DNA of 64,000 bases from UBA6059 sp040222235 (GCA_040222235.1 JAVKDO010000116.1:1-64000), one strand, 5' to 3'; counted from the stretch's first letter, positions 44,692 through 53,340 are shown. The notes: generated from the sequence alone by a model not told the origin. Made by a program: numbers and translations.

Positions 44692-45054
44692 TCAAACTGG
44701 TCGGCGAACAATGTTCTTGTGAATGATACTGTTGAGTTCGAGCATGGCAAACGCCCCCGCCATTAATGCTTTAAGCTCAAGTACCATTCGGATGTCTAGC
44801 AAGAAGAACTTATCACATTGAATCAAATGAATAATCTCGATATCTGGCGTCTTATCGGATAGTAAGCCCACGATATCCACTTGTTCTATTTTTCGCTTCA
44901 AAGCAATCAACTCACATACCCGTAACTCTACCTGCTCACCACAAAAAGTGAATACGAATTTCTCCCGACTGTCAGACTGCACCAAACGGGTGTTTTCTGT
45001 CAGAAAGAGAAGCGTTTCGTCGCTAGAGGGTTCGTTGATTAGAGTCTCGGGCAT
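44692..45054 (-). CDS. Conserved small protein of unknown function (120 aa)
   Basis: No signal peptide or membrane segment. Central part has FVFTFCGEQVELRVCELIALKR and IEIIHLIQCDKFFLLDIRMV, an alternating beta/alpha pattern with three cysteines, then a helical tail ELKALMAGAFAMLELNSIIH. I recognise no family. It overlaps by 16 bp the stop end of a tiny Cys-rich gene upstream and lies about 200 bp ahead of ferritin on the same strand. A role in iron or redox handling is a guess based only on that context. Confidence 0.7.
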   Translation of the reverse strand: MPETLINEPSSDETLLFLTENTRLVQSDSREKFVFTFCGEQVELRVCELIALKRKIEQVDIVGLLSDKTPDIEIIHLIQCDKFFLLDIRMVLELKALMAGAFAMLELNSIIHKNIVRRPV

Positions 45055-45194
45055 TTTTTACAATGTCGTCCTTTTTTCTTGTACTTCTTGCAGCATTTCT
45101 TGAATACACATTCCTGCTGAGGCATCAGCCCTCGCTCATCCCAAGGGCGGCTACCTTCCCTTTCGCAAGCTTCAGTGAAAATATAATTGTTCAT
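45039..45194 (-). CDS. Tiny Cys-rich protein (51 aa), probable metal binder
   Basis: A frame starting at the ATG complementary to 45192-45194 encodes MNNYIFTEACEREGSRPW followed by DERGLMPQQ and a basic Cys-rich tail with ECVFKKCCKKYKKKGRHCKK. It has six cysteines (10, 29, 34, 35, 45, 48), arranged C-x4-CC and C-x2-C, plus His44. The last 16 bp overlap the next gene. A 19-bp palindrome lies just upstream. Size, Cys pattern and operon position support a real gene; zinc or iron binding is inferred. No family is named with certainty. Confidence 0.7.
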   Translation of the reverse strand: MNNYIFTEACEREGSRPWDERGLMPQQECVFKKCCKKYKKKGRHCKKCPRL

Positions 45195-45198
45195 AACT

Positions 45199-45217
45199 AT
45201 TTAGACTAATTCTAAAT
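45199..45217. promoter_or_regulatory. ATTTAGA-N5-TCTAAAT palindrome, candidate operator
   Basis: ATTTAGACTAATTCTAAAT has perfect 7-bp arms around a 5-bp spacer and ends 5 bp upstream of the start of the Cys-rich gene. The TTAG/CTAA half-sites recall DtxR/IdeR-type boxes. Position would let a bound protein block transcription or translation initiation. Confidence 0.45.
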
Positions 45218-45365
45218 GATTGCAAATATGTTCAATTTCGACGAAACGAAAAGTGACTTTTGTCAACTTTTAGTCCTGCTACCGAAAATTTATGTTCGCC
45301 TCTCATCCTGTGAATAATGATCTGGCATTTTTTCTTACCTTCATTTACCATAAATCACCAGAACC

Positions 45366-48362
45366 ATGCGCTTACTTCTCATATTAATCACATTTCTCAC
45401 AAGTTCGCTATACGGTCAGATACCCCAAAAATGGCTCGATGACGGGTGGGAGTGGGAAAACCTTGGCCCCAACCGAGGTGGTAGATCTATTGCGGTAGCC
45501 GGACACAAAGACCGACCCAATGAATACTACTTTGGTGCGACTGGTGGCGGCATCTGGAAAACGAGCAGCGGAGGTAATCAATGGTCGCCAGTGTCTGATG
45601 GCCAACTAAACAGCTCTTCCGTCGGCGCAATAGCAATGGCCCCTTCTAATGGCGATGTAGTCTATGTCGGAATGGGAGAAGCGCAACTGCGCGGCAATGT
45701 GATGCAAGGAGATGGCATCTATCGATCCAGTGATGCAGGTAAGACCTGGGCACATATCGGGTTGGAGAATAGTAAGGCGATCAGCAAAATTGTTGTTCAT
45801 CCAGACAATGATGATCTAGTTTATGTCGCCGCGCTTGGCAATCCCTATGCTCCAAATGATGAGCGTGGTGTTTTCAAAACTAAAGATGGGGGTCAGTCCT
45901 GGGAAAAAGTTCTTTTCAAAGATGACAAGACCGGCGCGATTGATCTGGTGCTCGACCCCTCCGATCCCGAGATCATCTACGCCAGCTTTTGGGAGGTCTA
46001 TCGAAAGCCATGGAAGCTATGGAGTGGAGGGCCTGGATCCTCACTCTACAAATCCACCGATGGAGGCACATCTTGGGTTGAACTTACCAGAAATGAAGGC
46101 CTACCGGATGGCATTCTTGGTAAAATGACACTTACCGTCTCTCCCGCCAACAGCAATAGAGTCTATGCCAATATTGAAGCTGAGAAAGGCGGCCTCTATC
46201 GCTCAGATGATGCAGGCGACACCTGGCTGCTAGTCAACGATCATCGCGACCTATGGCAGAGGTCTTTTTACTTCATGCGGATCGAGGCTGATCCCAAGGA
46301 TGAAGATGTGGTCTATATTATGAATTTTGTGTTGATGAAGTCCTCTGATGCCGGGAAGACTTTCAAGTACATCCGCACACCACACGCAGATCATCATGGT
46401 CTATGGATTGATCCTGAGAATCCGAAAAGGATGATTGTCGCAAATGATGGGGGTGGCAGTGTCTCTGTGGATGGTGGAAATAACTGGACCACCGAAGATT
46501 TCTCAACAGCACAGATTTATCGACTGTTTGTGACTGAAGACTTTCCCTATCATGCCTGCGGCTCACAGCAGGACAATACGACAGTCTGTGTTGCATCAGA
46601 TGGTGGATTCTATCATAATCCACGTGAGCCCGATGGCGATTGGATGTATGCTGTGGGTGGTGGAGAAAATGCCTATATCGCAACCAAGCCAGGTCAGCCG
46701 GACATTTTTTACTCAGCGGCAACCAATGTGCTCACCAGGTACGACAGAAAAACTGGGAAGACAACCTTGCGCAATCCCTATCCATTCATGGTAATGGGCG
46801 AGCCGGCGATAGTCATGCCTGAGCGCTGGAATTGGATCTATCCGATGGCCTTTTCCAAAGCGGCACCCCACCGGTTTTATGTTGGGTCGCAGCATCTCTG
46901 GGAGTCGGAAGATGAAGGCCTAAACTGGAAAAAAATCAGTCCTGATCTCACCAGAGCAGAGCCAGGCACGCTAGATGACTCTGGGGGGCCAATCATCCGA
47001 GACCAAGATGGCCCGGAAATCTACGGCACCTTATTCGCGATAGCACCCTCACCACATGATGCGAATACGATATACACAGGATCCGATGATGGGCTCGTCT
47101 ACCTTACCAGAAATCGAGGGGAAGACTGGCGAGACGTTACGCCAAAAGAACTCCCTGCTCACTCGCGAATAGGCAAAATAGTAGTCTCTCAACACGATCA
47201 AGCCACGGTTTATTTTGCCGCCAGAAGGTATGAAATGGATGACCGTCAGCCTTATCTGTTTAAGTCAACAGACTATGGGAACACTTGGTCAACAATTATC
47301 TCAGGTATCAGAGAAGATGATTTCACCCATGTCATTGCGGAAGACCCTATGAAACAAGGGCTACTCTATGCTGGATCTGAGCATGGTGTATATGTGAGTT
47401 TTAGTGATGGTGAGCTGTGGCAGCCGCTTCAGGCTAACCTACCCGACACACATGTCTCTGGAATTGAGGCCTTAGAGCGAGACTTGGTTATTTCTACCCA
47501 CGGTCGGGGTTTTTGGACGCTGAGCAATATCGAGCCCTTGCGGCAAATGACGGTGGCGAGAGGGTCTAAGACTCAATTGTTCACGCCTGGTAAAGCCATA
47601 CGTGGTGCCTATGATGGTGCAATCTACTATCAGCTCGCTAACCAAGCAGAGCATGTGAGCATCACCATACGTGACAGTGAAGAGCGTGTAGTAAAGCAGT
47701 TTGAGAAAAAAGATGTCGAGGCAGGCATCAATAAGTTGACGTGGAACCTGAGATATCCCGGAGCGACGGTCTTTCAGGGAATCATACTGGAGGGTCCGGT
47801 ACCCGCCTATGGCCCAATGGCCGTTCCTGGAGAATATGAAATAGAGCTCAATGCCAACGGCAAAAGCTTCACAGAACATATGATCGTCGAAAAAGACCCT
47901 CGCTCTGAAGAGGTAAGTCAGGAAGACCTGCAAGCACAATTTGAGCTGGCCATAGAAGTCAGAGACCTCACTTCATTAGCCAATCAAGATGTCATCGATA
48001 TTCGAAATATCAACAGTCAGATCGAAGAACTAATGCCCGAATTATCTGGGAGTCCGTTGGATCAAGTCGAGCGGGCAGCAGCTAAGTTGCGAGCCATTGA
48101 GTCTCTTCTCTATCAGGTCAAGAACCAAAGCCCTAAGGACAAAATAGCCTTCCCAATAAAGCTCAACAATCGCTTATCTGGACTCTATGGTTTTATCAAT
48201 GTGGGTGATCAGCGACCGCCAGTATCTATGTATGAAATGAAGGAGCTATTAGAAGCAGAGTTGAAGAGCGTTCATGCTAGTTATCAGTTAATACTCAAAA
48301 GAGAACTTGCGGCCATTAACGAAACATTAGAGAATCAATCCCTTCCCATAATCAGTTACTAG
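45366..48362 (+). CDS. Exported BNR/VPS10-like beta-propeller protein
   Basis: 998 aa with signal peptide (residues 1-18, SSLYGQ). Ten-bladed-type propeller rich in Asp-box repeats: SSDAGKTW, TKDGGQSW, STDGGTSW, SDDAGDTW, SSDAGKTF, STDYGNTW and others. The N-terminal WENLGPNRGGRSIAVAGHKD is typical of the exported sortilin/VPS10-like group of Bacteroidota. The C-terminal 250 residues form a beta-sandwich and a helical tail (EEVSQEDLQAQFELAIEVRD). No sialidase RIP motif was seen. Such proteins are often called glycosyl hydrolases, but activity is unproven. RidA gene starts 4 bp downstream. Confidence 0.9.
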   Translation: MRLLLILITFLTSSLYGQIPQKWLDDGWEWENLGPNRGGRSIAVAGHKDRPNEYYFGATGGGIWKTSSGGNQWSPVSDGQLNSSSVGAIAMAPSNGDVVYVGMGEAQLRGNVMQGDGIYRSSDAGKTWAHIGLENSKAISKIVVHPDNDDLVYVAALGNPYAPNDERGVFKTKDGGQSWEKVLFKDDKTGAIDLVLDPSDPEIIYASFWEVYRKPWKLWSGGPGSSLYKSTDGGTSWVELTRNEGLPDGILGKMTLTVSPANSNRVYANIEAEKGGLYRSDDAGDTWLLVNDHRDLWQRSFYFMRIEADPKDEDVVYIMNFVLMKSSDAGKTFKYIRTPHADHHGLWIDPENPKRMIVANDGGGSVSVDGGNNWTTEDFSTAQIYRLFVTEDFPYHACGSQQDNTTVCVASDGGFYHNPREPDGDWMYAVGGGENAYIATKPGQPDIFYSAATNVLTRYDRKTGKTTLRNPYPFMVMGEPAIVMPERWNWIYPMAFSKAAPHRFYVGSQHLWESEDEGLNWKKISPDLTRAEPGTLDDSGGPIIRDQDGPEIYGTLFAIAPSPHDANTIYTGSDDGLVYLTRNRGEDWRDVTPKELPAHSRIGKIVVSQHDQATVYFAARRYEMDDRQPYLFKSTDYGNTWSTIISGIREDDFTHVIAEDPMKQGLLYAGSEHGVYVSFSDGELWQPLQANLPDTHVSGIEALERDLVISTHGRGFWTLSNIEPLRQMTVARGSKTQLFTPGKAIRGAYDGAIYYQLANQAEHVSITIRDSEERVVKQFEKKDVEAGINKLTWNLRYPGATVFQGIILEGPVPAYGPMAVPGEYEIELNANGKSFTEHMIVEKDPRSEEVSQEDLQAQFELAIEVRDLTSLANQDVIDIRNINSQIEELMPELSGSPLDQVERAAAKLRAIESLLYQVKNQSPKDKIAFPIKLNNRLSGLYGFINVGDQRPPVSMYEMKELLEAELKSVHASYQLILKRELAAINETLENQSLPIISY

Positions 48363-48366
48363 CACT

Positions 48367-48747
48367 ATGAAAATCATCGAATCACCAGCACTACCACGTG
48401 CCAATGGGCATTACTCTCAAGCCATCTCACACAATGGGGTACTCTACATTAGTGGTCAATTGCCGATTGATCCTGCAACTAAGCAGCCTCCAAAAGGGAT
48501 AAAGCAACAGTCTCAGCTAGTTCTCTCAAAGCTAAAGACCGTGGTAGAAGCTGGAGGCAGTCAACTTGATCAGGTCATCCAGGTGAGAATCTATGTCTCA
48601 GACATCAGTCTTTGGGATGCTGTTAACCATGTCTACACGGAATTCTTTGGGGATCATAAGCCTGTAAGGGCAATTGTTCCAACAAGAGAGTTACACTTTG
48701 GCTGTTTGATTGAGGTTGAGGCACTTGCCACTGTTAACGATAATTGA
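48367..48747 (+). CDS. RidA-family reactive-intermediate deaminase (cytosolic)
   Basis: 126 aa, no signal peptide. Family features: ARANGHYSQAISHNGVLYISGQ-type N-terminal region, DQVIQVRIYVSDI (about 72-84) and PVRAIVPTRELHFGCLIEVEA (about 97-117). The Arg in VRAIV and Glu in EVEA correspond to the catalytic Arg105 and Glu120 of E. coli RidA. It hydrolyses reactive enamines/imines formed by PLP enzymes. Its residues around the C-terminal motif (TRELHFGC) diverge from the archetype, so it may belong to a side subfamily. Confidence 0.92.
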   Translation: MKIIESPALPRANGHYSQAISHNGVLYISGQLPIDPATKQPPKGIKQQSQLVLSKLKTVVEAGGSQLDQVIQVRIYVSDISLWDAVNHVYTEFFGDHKPVRAIVPTRELHFGCLIEVEALATVNDN

Positions 48748-48751
48748 TTGG

Positions 48752-48790
48752 TTTGGACAATTCTGCAATCCAATTGCAGATTTGTCCAAA
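48752..48790. promoter_or_regulatory. 39-bp near-perfect palindrome before the AAA_14 ATPase gene
   Basis: Left arm TTTGGACAATTCTGCAAT (48752-48769) and right arm ATTGCAGATTTGTCCAAA (48773-48790) match at 17 of 18 positions around a 3-nt spacer. It ends 17 nt before the ATG at 48808 and starts 4 nt after the RidA stop. It could be an operator for autoregulation or a hairpin terminator, though no T-run follows. Confidence 0.5.
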
Positions 48791-48807
48791 ATATGTAGCT
48801 TTGCGTT

Positions 48808-49971
48808 ATGATTGATCGTGCTCTGAGTGGTAAAATAAATGCTCTGAGAAAAAAATACCCTGTACTTACGCTTACAGGTCCGAGACAAACAGGTAAGACC
48901 ACTTTGCTCAAAGCGTTGTATAAAGATCTTCCCTATGTCAGCTTGGAAGACCTTGACAACCGCTCAGCTGCATCCACAGACCCAAGGGGGTTTTTGAGTA
49001 ATTTTCCAATAGGCGCTGTGATCGATGAAATCCAGCAAGTGCCTTCATTATTGTCGTACATCCAGACAGTTGTAGATTCAAAAGATGTCCACTTTGCCCT
49101 ATCCGGTTCACATAACTTCCAATTGCTTCAAAGCATCACACAGTCCCTGGCTGGGCGCACAGCAATTTTGAAACTCCTGCCATTTAGCTACACCGAGCTG
49201 GTCTTAGGAGGGTTTAAATTTGATAACTATGAGCAAATCGTTTTTCGGGGAGCCTACCCCAGGATTTATGATAAAGGGATTGAGCCCATCGATTTCTACC
49301 CCAGTTACACTAACACCTACATAGAGCGAGATGTTCGGCAGATAAAAAACATCGAAGATTTAAATGCTTTCAGCCTCTTTTTACGACTCTGTGCTGGTCG
49401 CATAGGCCAAGTCCTCAATATTCAGTCACTCGCAACTGATGCTGGTATCAGTCCCAATACTGCAAAATCTTGGCTATCAGTATTGGAGGCAAGCTATATT
49501 ATCTATTTGCACAAACCTCATTTCCAGAATTTCAATAAGCGCTTAGTCAAATCCCCAAAGCTCTATTTTTATGATACCGGGCTGGCCTGTTCGCTGCTCC
49601 ACATCAACGCCTTAGACCAACTAGCCACACATTACCTCAAAGGTGGGTTATTCGAAAATTATGTGATCAATGAGGTAATGAAGGCTTATTTGAATTTAGG
49701 GATGAACCCTCCACTGTATTTCTGGCAGAGCAAGGATAAGAAAGAAGTTGACATAATTATCGATAGCCCGAGTGGACCAATCCCCTATGAAATTAAATCA
49801 TCCAAGACACGTATGAACAACCTATTCGGCAATTTGATTTACTGGCAGAAGCTTACAAATGCCAGAACTCAAAGCCTGCAGGTGATTTATGGGGGAGATG
49901 AGGATTTCAATACATCAATGGGCAGATTTATTAGTTGGGGAAACATCTCTCAACATCTCCCAATCAAATAG
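48808..49971 (+). CDS. AAA_14/DUF4143 ATPase
   Basis: 387 aa. N-terminal AAA domain with Walker A TGPRQTGKTT (23-32), Walker B GAVIDEIQQVP (about 69-79, with hallmark D-E-x-Q) and sensor LSGSHNFQLL. The C-terminal DUF4143 domain has SLATDAGISPNTAKSWLSVL (winged-helix-like), LYFYDTGLAC and a restriction-endonuclease-like end YFWQSKDKKEVDIIIDS...YEIKSS, with conserved Asp and Glu-x-Lys. Members are widespread, patchily distributed and of unknown role; the nuclease-like end suggests DNA metabolism or mobility. Last gene before convergent TonB receptor, with 16 bp between. Confidence 0.93.
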   Translation: MIDRALSGKINALRKKYPVLTLTGPRQTGKTTLLKALYKDLPYVSLEDLDNRSAASTDPRGFLSNFPIGAVIDEIQQVPSLLSYIQTVVDSKDVHFALSGSHNFQLLQSITQSLAGRTAILKLLPFSYTELVLGGFKFDNYEQIVFRGAYPRIYDKGIEPIDFYPSYTNTYIERDVRQIKNIEDLNAFSLFLRLCAGRIGQVLNIQSLATDAGISPNTAKSWLSVLEASYIIYLHKPHFQNFNKRLVKSPKLYFYDTGLACSLLHINALDQLATHYLKGGLFENYVINEVMKAYLNLGMNPPLYFWQSKDKKEVDIIIDSPSGPIPYEIKSSKTRMNNLFGNLIYWQKLTNARTQSLQVIYGGDEDFNTSMGRFISWGNISQHLPIK

Positions 49972-49987
49972 GTGTAGATAAGCACAT

Positions 49988-52354
49988 CTAGTGAAAATCC
50001 CCGATCTTGATGCCGAAGAAGAAAGTCCTCGGACGGTTGGGCCCGTAGACATAATCTGAATCACGCGTCGGGCCAGTATCGAAATCATCCTGATAGCTGT
50101 TGAACACATTTTGAACGCCTCCACTGAGCTCTAGGTGAAAATGATCTGAGACCTGAAAGTGACGGGTCAGCTTGATATTCATATCCAGAAAAGGGTTGGA
50201 TTCAAGTAAATCCAGGAATCCCGTCTCGCTGACCACTCTCGGTACAATCATACTTCCTGTATATGTTCCTGTTAAGTCTATCTGAAACTTCTCTGTCGCA
50301 GACCAATTGGTCGCGAAGTAACCATAGACATTGGGCGTCCGGGTAAATTCATTTACTACAATGTTCGATTCGGCTTCATTCGGGTTTTCAGCCTCGAATA
50401 GCACTTGCCCATTGCGGTAGAGGGATCGCTGTAGTGTACCTCCCGCTTGAAAGTACCAGCGTGCAGAGGGCGCTGCGGTGAACTCAAAGTTTGCTCCCGT
50501 CACATATGCCCCGTCTCCGTTACGTACTTCTTCCAGGATAGAGCCATTAGGCAGTGTCGGTCCTGCGCTCACTATCGTAAATGGGTTTCGAAGCTCCGTG
50601 TAAAAACCCTCCACCAGGAAATTGAATTGGGTCTTCCCAAGATCTTTGACATAATTGACGGAACCGGTGAAGGAGTCAGAGAGTTCCTTATCAAGATCCT
50701 CCCCCATGATGACAAATAGTGGCTCACCTCCAACTGAAGAAATATGCAGGTCTTCATTGAAGGCTTGTGGTGCTCGGAATCCTCTCGCATATCCGCCTCT
50801 AATCTGTAGCGATCGGGACGGCTTATACAGCAAAGTCAGTCTTGGACTAAGTACACCCAGTTCAACATTAGACGCTCGGCTCACATCTCCAACCTGGTAT
50901 TGACCATTCACGGTAGTGTGATCATAGCGTGCTCCAAGCAGCGTGGTGAATTTGGCGCTCGGCTTCCACTCTAGCTGGCTAAACAGCCCAATCGTGCTAA
51001 CATGCTGATCAATCAGTTTGTTGTAGCCTGGAATCTTATCTTCAACATCCGCTAGCTGGTGCTCCACTCCAGCGGTAACCGCGCCAAGCTCGCCAAGGCT
51101 CCTCATGTACTGAATGCCCGAAACAAGCGCCAAGTCATCGGTGGTGCCATAAGCGTTCAAGGCCAACGCACTGTCAGCAGCTGTTCTTCCTCCACCAAGG
51201 CCACCGTAGAAACTGCCTCTCTTGGTCGATTGCGAGGAAACATAACCGGAGTATTTGTTAAGATTATCGGAGCTGAACTGATCAAAGGTCACCCCTGTCA
51301 TGACGGTATTGTGATCCAGTTCTTCCGTGATATCGGTGAAATGAGAGGCTAGGTCGAGGTGATCACCACCTCGGCGGTATTCTTTTATTGCATTAAAGTC
51401 CAGCGTTAGTCGATTGTTTTGGCCTGGCTCAACAAAAGTCTTGATACCAAAAGTGTTGTTTTCCAATGCGGTGGTCTCCGTAAAGCCATCGTCATTAGCA
51501 TCATAGCTCTCACGGTCGCGATAGAGGCCATAGAGCGTCACCCCACTTCGCAAATCCTTGCTTACCACTGTGCCGTTGTAGTTGACCGATTGATCCAAGC
51601 TCTGTCCGTCAATGAGGGAAAGATTGCTACCGACTTGCCATGAGTTGTCCACAGGCTCTTTGGTGATGATATTGATGGTACCCCCAATGGCGTTGGAGCC
51701 GTAGAGTGCCGAACCTCCACCGCGAACCACTTCTACTCGCTCCACAATGTTGGCCGGAATCTGATCAAGGCCATAGACTCCATTCAAGGCACTGAATACT
51801 GCTCTGCTATTCACCAGTATCTGAGAATAAGCTCCATCTAGACCATTGAGGCGCACTTGGGTGAAGCCGCAGTTTTGGCAATTGTTTTCGACTCTCAGAC
51901 CAGGCTGGAAGTTCAGCCCTTCCGATAGGGAAGTAGACTGCACAGCAGCAAATATCTTGGGATTGAGTACACCCACCACCACTGGGGACTCCCTACGATC
52001 AAGTGCATAGCGGGTACCACTGACCACCACTTCATCAAGGCTCAATCGATCCACAGATAAGTCAATATTCAAGGCCACTTTACTATTCTCATTGAGTTCG
52101 ACTATCTGCTCATTCGTGCGAAAGCCAACTGATCTAATCACAAGGGCATAAGAGCCCGCCTGCAACTTGGTAAATGCAAAATTTCCATTTTCATCAGTGT
52201 AAGCACCTTGAGTCTTGTTTTCTCCAATTAACTCAACGGTCGCACAACTAATTGGCTCATTTTCAGTAGCTGCTTTGCCTGCTATACTTGCTGATTGGGC
52301 ACAAGTGTTGAGCCATGTGGTCAAGAAGAATATAGCGAACAAGAGAATGCGCAT
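49988..52354 (-). CDS. TonB-dependent outer-membrane receptor 1
   Basis: 788 aa. Signal peptide (ending NTCAQ), then a CarboxypepD_reg-like domain (about 21-105: SIAGKAATENEPISCATVEL), a plug domain with VRLNGLDGAYSQILVNSR and VEVVRGGGSALYGSNAIGGTINI (plug/TonB signature), and a 22-strand barrel ending with aromatic-rich FFFGIKIGDFH. Imports a metal chelate or cobalamin-type ligand with TonB energy. Lies downstream of a CDF exporter and a Fur-family regulator gene on the same strand. A 36-bp palindrome with TTTAG/CTAAA core stands 47 nt upstream of its start. Confidence 0.95.
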   Translation of the reverse strand: MRILLFAIFFLTTWLNTCAQSASIAGKAATENEPISCATVELIGENKTQGAYTDENGNFAFTKLQAGSYALVIRSVGFRTNEQIVELNENSKVALNIDLSVDRLSLDEVVVSGTRYALDRRESPVVVGVLNPKIFAAVQSTSLSEGLNFQPGLRVENNCQNCGFTQVRLNGLDGAYSQILVNSRAVFSALNGVYGLDQIPANIVERVEVVRGGGSALYGSNAIGGTINIITKEPVDNSWQVGSNLSLIDGQSLDQSVNYNGTVVSKDLRSGVTLYGLYRDRESYDANDDGFTETTALENNTFGIKTFVEPGQNNRLTLDFNAIKEYRRGGDHLDLASHFTDITEELDHNTVMTGVTFDQFSSDNLNKYSGYVSSQSTKRGSFYGGLGGGRTAADSALALNAYGTTDDLALVSGIQYMRSLGELGAVTAGVEHQLADVEDKIPGYNKLIDQHVSTIGLFSQLEWKPSAKFTTLLGARYDHTTVNGQYQVGDVSRASNVELGVLSPRLTLLYKPSRSLQIRGGYARGFRAPQAFNEDLHISSVGGEPLFVIMGEDLDKELSDSFTGSVNYVKDLGKTQFNFLVEGFYTELRNPFTIVSAGPTLPNGSILEEVRNGDGAYVTGANFEFTAAPSARWYFQAGGTLQRSLYRNGQVLFEAENPNEAESNIVVNEFTRTPNVYGYFATNWSATEKFQIDLTGTYTGSMIVPRVVSETGFLDLLESNPFLDMNIKLTRHFQVSDHFHLELSGGVQNVFNSYQDDFDTGPTRDSDYVYGPNRPRTFFFGIKIGDFH

Positions 52355-52359
52355 AGAGT

Positions 52360-52374
52360 TGCCTTAGTTTTGCA
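52360..52374. promoter_or_regulatory. Degenerate TGCnn-N5-TTGCA site upstream of TonB receptor 1
   Basis: TGCCTTAGTTTTGCA at 52360-52374 keeps a full TTGCA right half-site and 3 of 5 bases on the left (TGCCT versus TGCAA). It overlaps a 7-bp inverted repeat GAGTTGC/GCAACTC (52356-52362, 52372-52378). Close to the ATG. Weak. Confidence 0.25.
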
Positions 52375-52400
52375 ACTCAAAACAAATTATTAGAATCGAC

Positions 52401-52436
52401 AAAAACAAAATTTAGCCTTGTCTAAATTTTGTTTTT
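52401..52436. promoter_or_regulatory. Perfect 15-bp inverted repeat, DtxR/MntR-like operator or terminator
   Basis: AAAAACAAAATTTAG (52401-52415) and CTAAATTTTGTTTTT (52422-52436) are exact reverse complements around CCTTGT. The core TTTAG-N6-CTAAA resembles DtxR/MntR-family boxes. The right arm overlaps the stop codon of the CDF gene, and on the minus strand the left arm ends with GTTTTT, so it might also end CDF transcription. It is 47 nt upstream of TonB receptor 1. Confidence 0.5.
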
Positions 52437-53316
52437 AGCAATCTATAAGCGCACATCTTTCGTCCTGGGTTTCGAAAGCAATGGTGAGATGATGGATTGA
52501 CTCCTTTTTGAGTTTTTCTTCGATTCTTTGTTTGAGGTCTGCCTGTTGGCTCAGTCTGTAATCTTTATCCAATACAAGGTGGATGGTTAATACATTGTAC
52601 TGCCCATCCATTGACCAGGCATGGCAATCATGAATGCCGACCACTTCGGTGATCTCTCGCAGTTTCAGTCTGACCTCCTCGATATCCACTTCCTCCGGTG
52701 TACCCTGCAAGATGATGACCAGGCTCTTTTTGAGACTTTTGTACACATTGTACAGCATGAAAAGGGAGATCATTACCGATAGGAGTGGGTCAATAAAAGG
52801 CAAGTCATAGAAGATCATCAAAACACTACCAATGATCACGGCCACCCAGCCCAGTACATCTTCTATGAGATGAAGTGAAACTACTTTTTCATTCAATGAT
52901 TCTCCTTTTCTCAGACGAAGTACCGCCGCACCGTTCACAATGACACCAATTACAGCTAATACAAGCATGCCTTGTGCGTTTGTTTGTTCTGTGTTGAACA
53001 GTCGAGGAATGGCGTGCACCAATATGACCACCGACCCTGCCACCAACACCAAGGCATTAATCACAGCACCAAGTAGAGAAAATCGCTTATACCCATAGGA
53101 GAAGGTGTCTGTTCTCCCCTTAGCAGAAAGCTTTTGAAAATACCAAGACAGACCCAGACTGAGGCTGTCACCCAAATCATGAACTGCATCTGATAAAATC
53201 GCCAGGCTGTTGGTCAGCAGACCACCGATGATCTCTATTATCGTAAAGGCCAAATTGAGAAAGAAGGCTACTTTGATGTTGCCTGTGGCATGGTGGTGGT
53301 TATGATGATGTCCCAT
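52435..53316 (-). CDS. Cation diffusion facilitator (zinc/cobalt/cadmium exporter)
   Basis: 293 aa. His-rich N-terminus (HHHNHHH), six transmembrane helices, and the metal-site motifs SDAVHDLGDS (helix II, about 39-48) and HLIEDVLGW (helix V, about 148-156). The H-x3-D pattern is typical of ZitB/CzcD-like zinc exporters. The C-terminal cytoplasmic domain (IEEVRLKLREITEVVGIHDCHAW) is intact. It expels excess divalent metal from the cytoplasm. A perfect TGCAA-N5-TTGCA box lies 25 nt before its start, directly behind the Fur-family gene. Confidence 0.94.
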   Translation of the reverse strand: MGHHHNHHHATGNIKVAFFLNLAFTIIEIIGGLLTNSLAILSDAVHDLGDSLSLGLSWYFQKLSAKGRTDTFSYGYKRFSLLGAVINALVLVAGSVVILVHAIPRLFNTEQTNAQGMLVLAVIGVIVNGAAVLRLRKGESLNEKVVSLHLIEDVLGWVAVIIGSVLMIFYDLPFIDPLLSVMISLFMLYNVYKSLKKSLVIILQGTPEEVDIEEVRLKLREITEVVGIHDCHAWSMDGQYNVLTIHLVLDKDYRLSQQADLKQRIEEKLKKESIHHLTIAFETQDERCALIDC

Positions 53317-53340
53317 GTTTCAAAATTACTCAATGAAGAA

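Noticed and set aside
45219..45233. TGCAAATATGTTCAA as a further Zur-like box
   Set aside because: Right half-site has two mismatches to TTGCA; not distinguishable from AT-rich background.
46363..46722. 119-codon minus-strand frame rich in His and Arg
   Set aside because: Antisense shadow of Asp-box repeats in the propeller gene; His richness comes from complement of Asp/Trp-type codons.
47472..47939. 155-codon frame on the minus strand
   Set aside because: Antisense to the BNR/VPS10-like gene, composition unlike a real protein; shadow frame.
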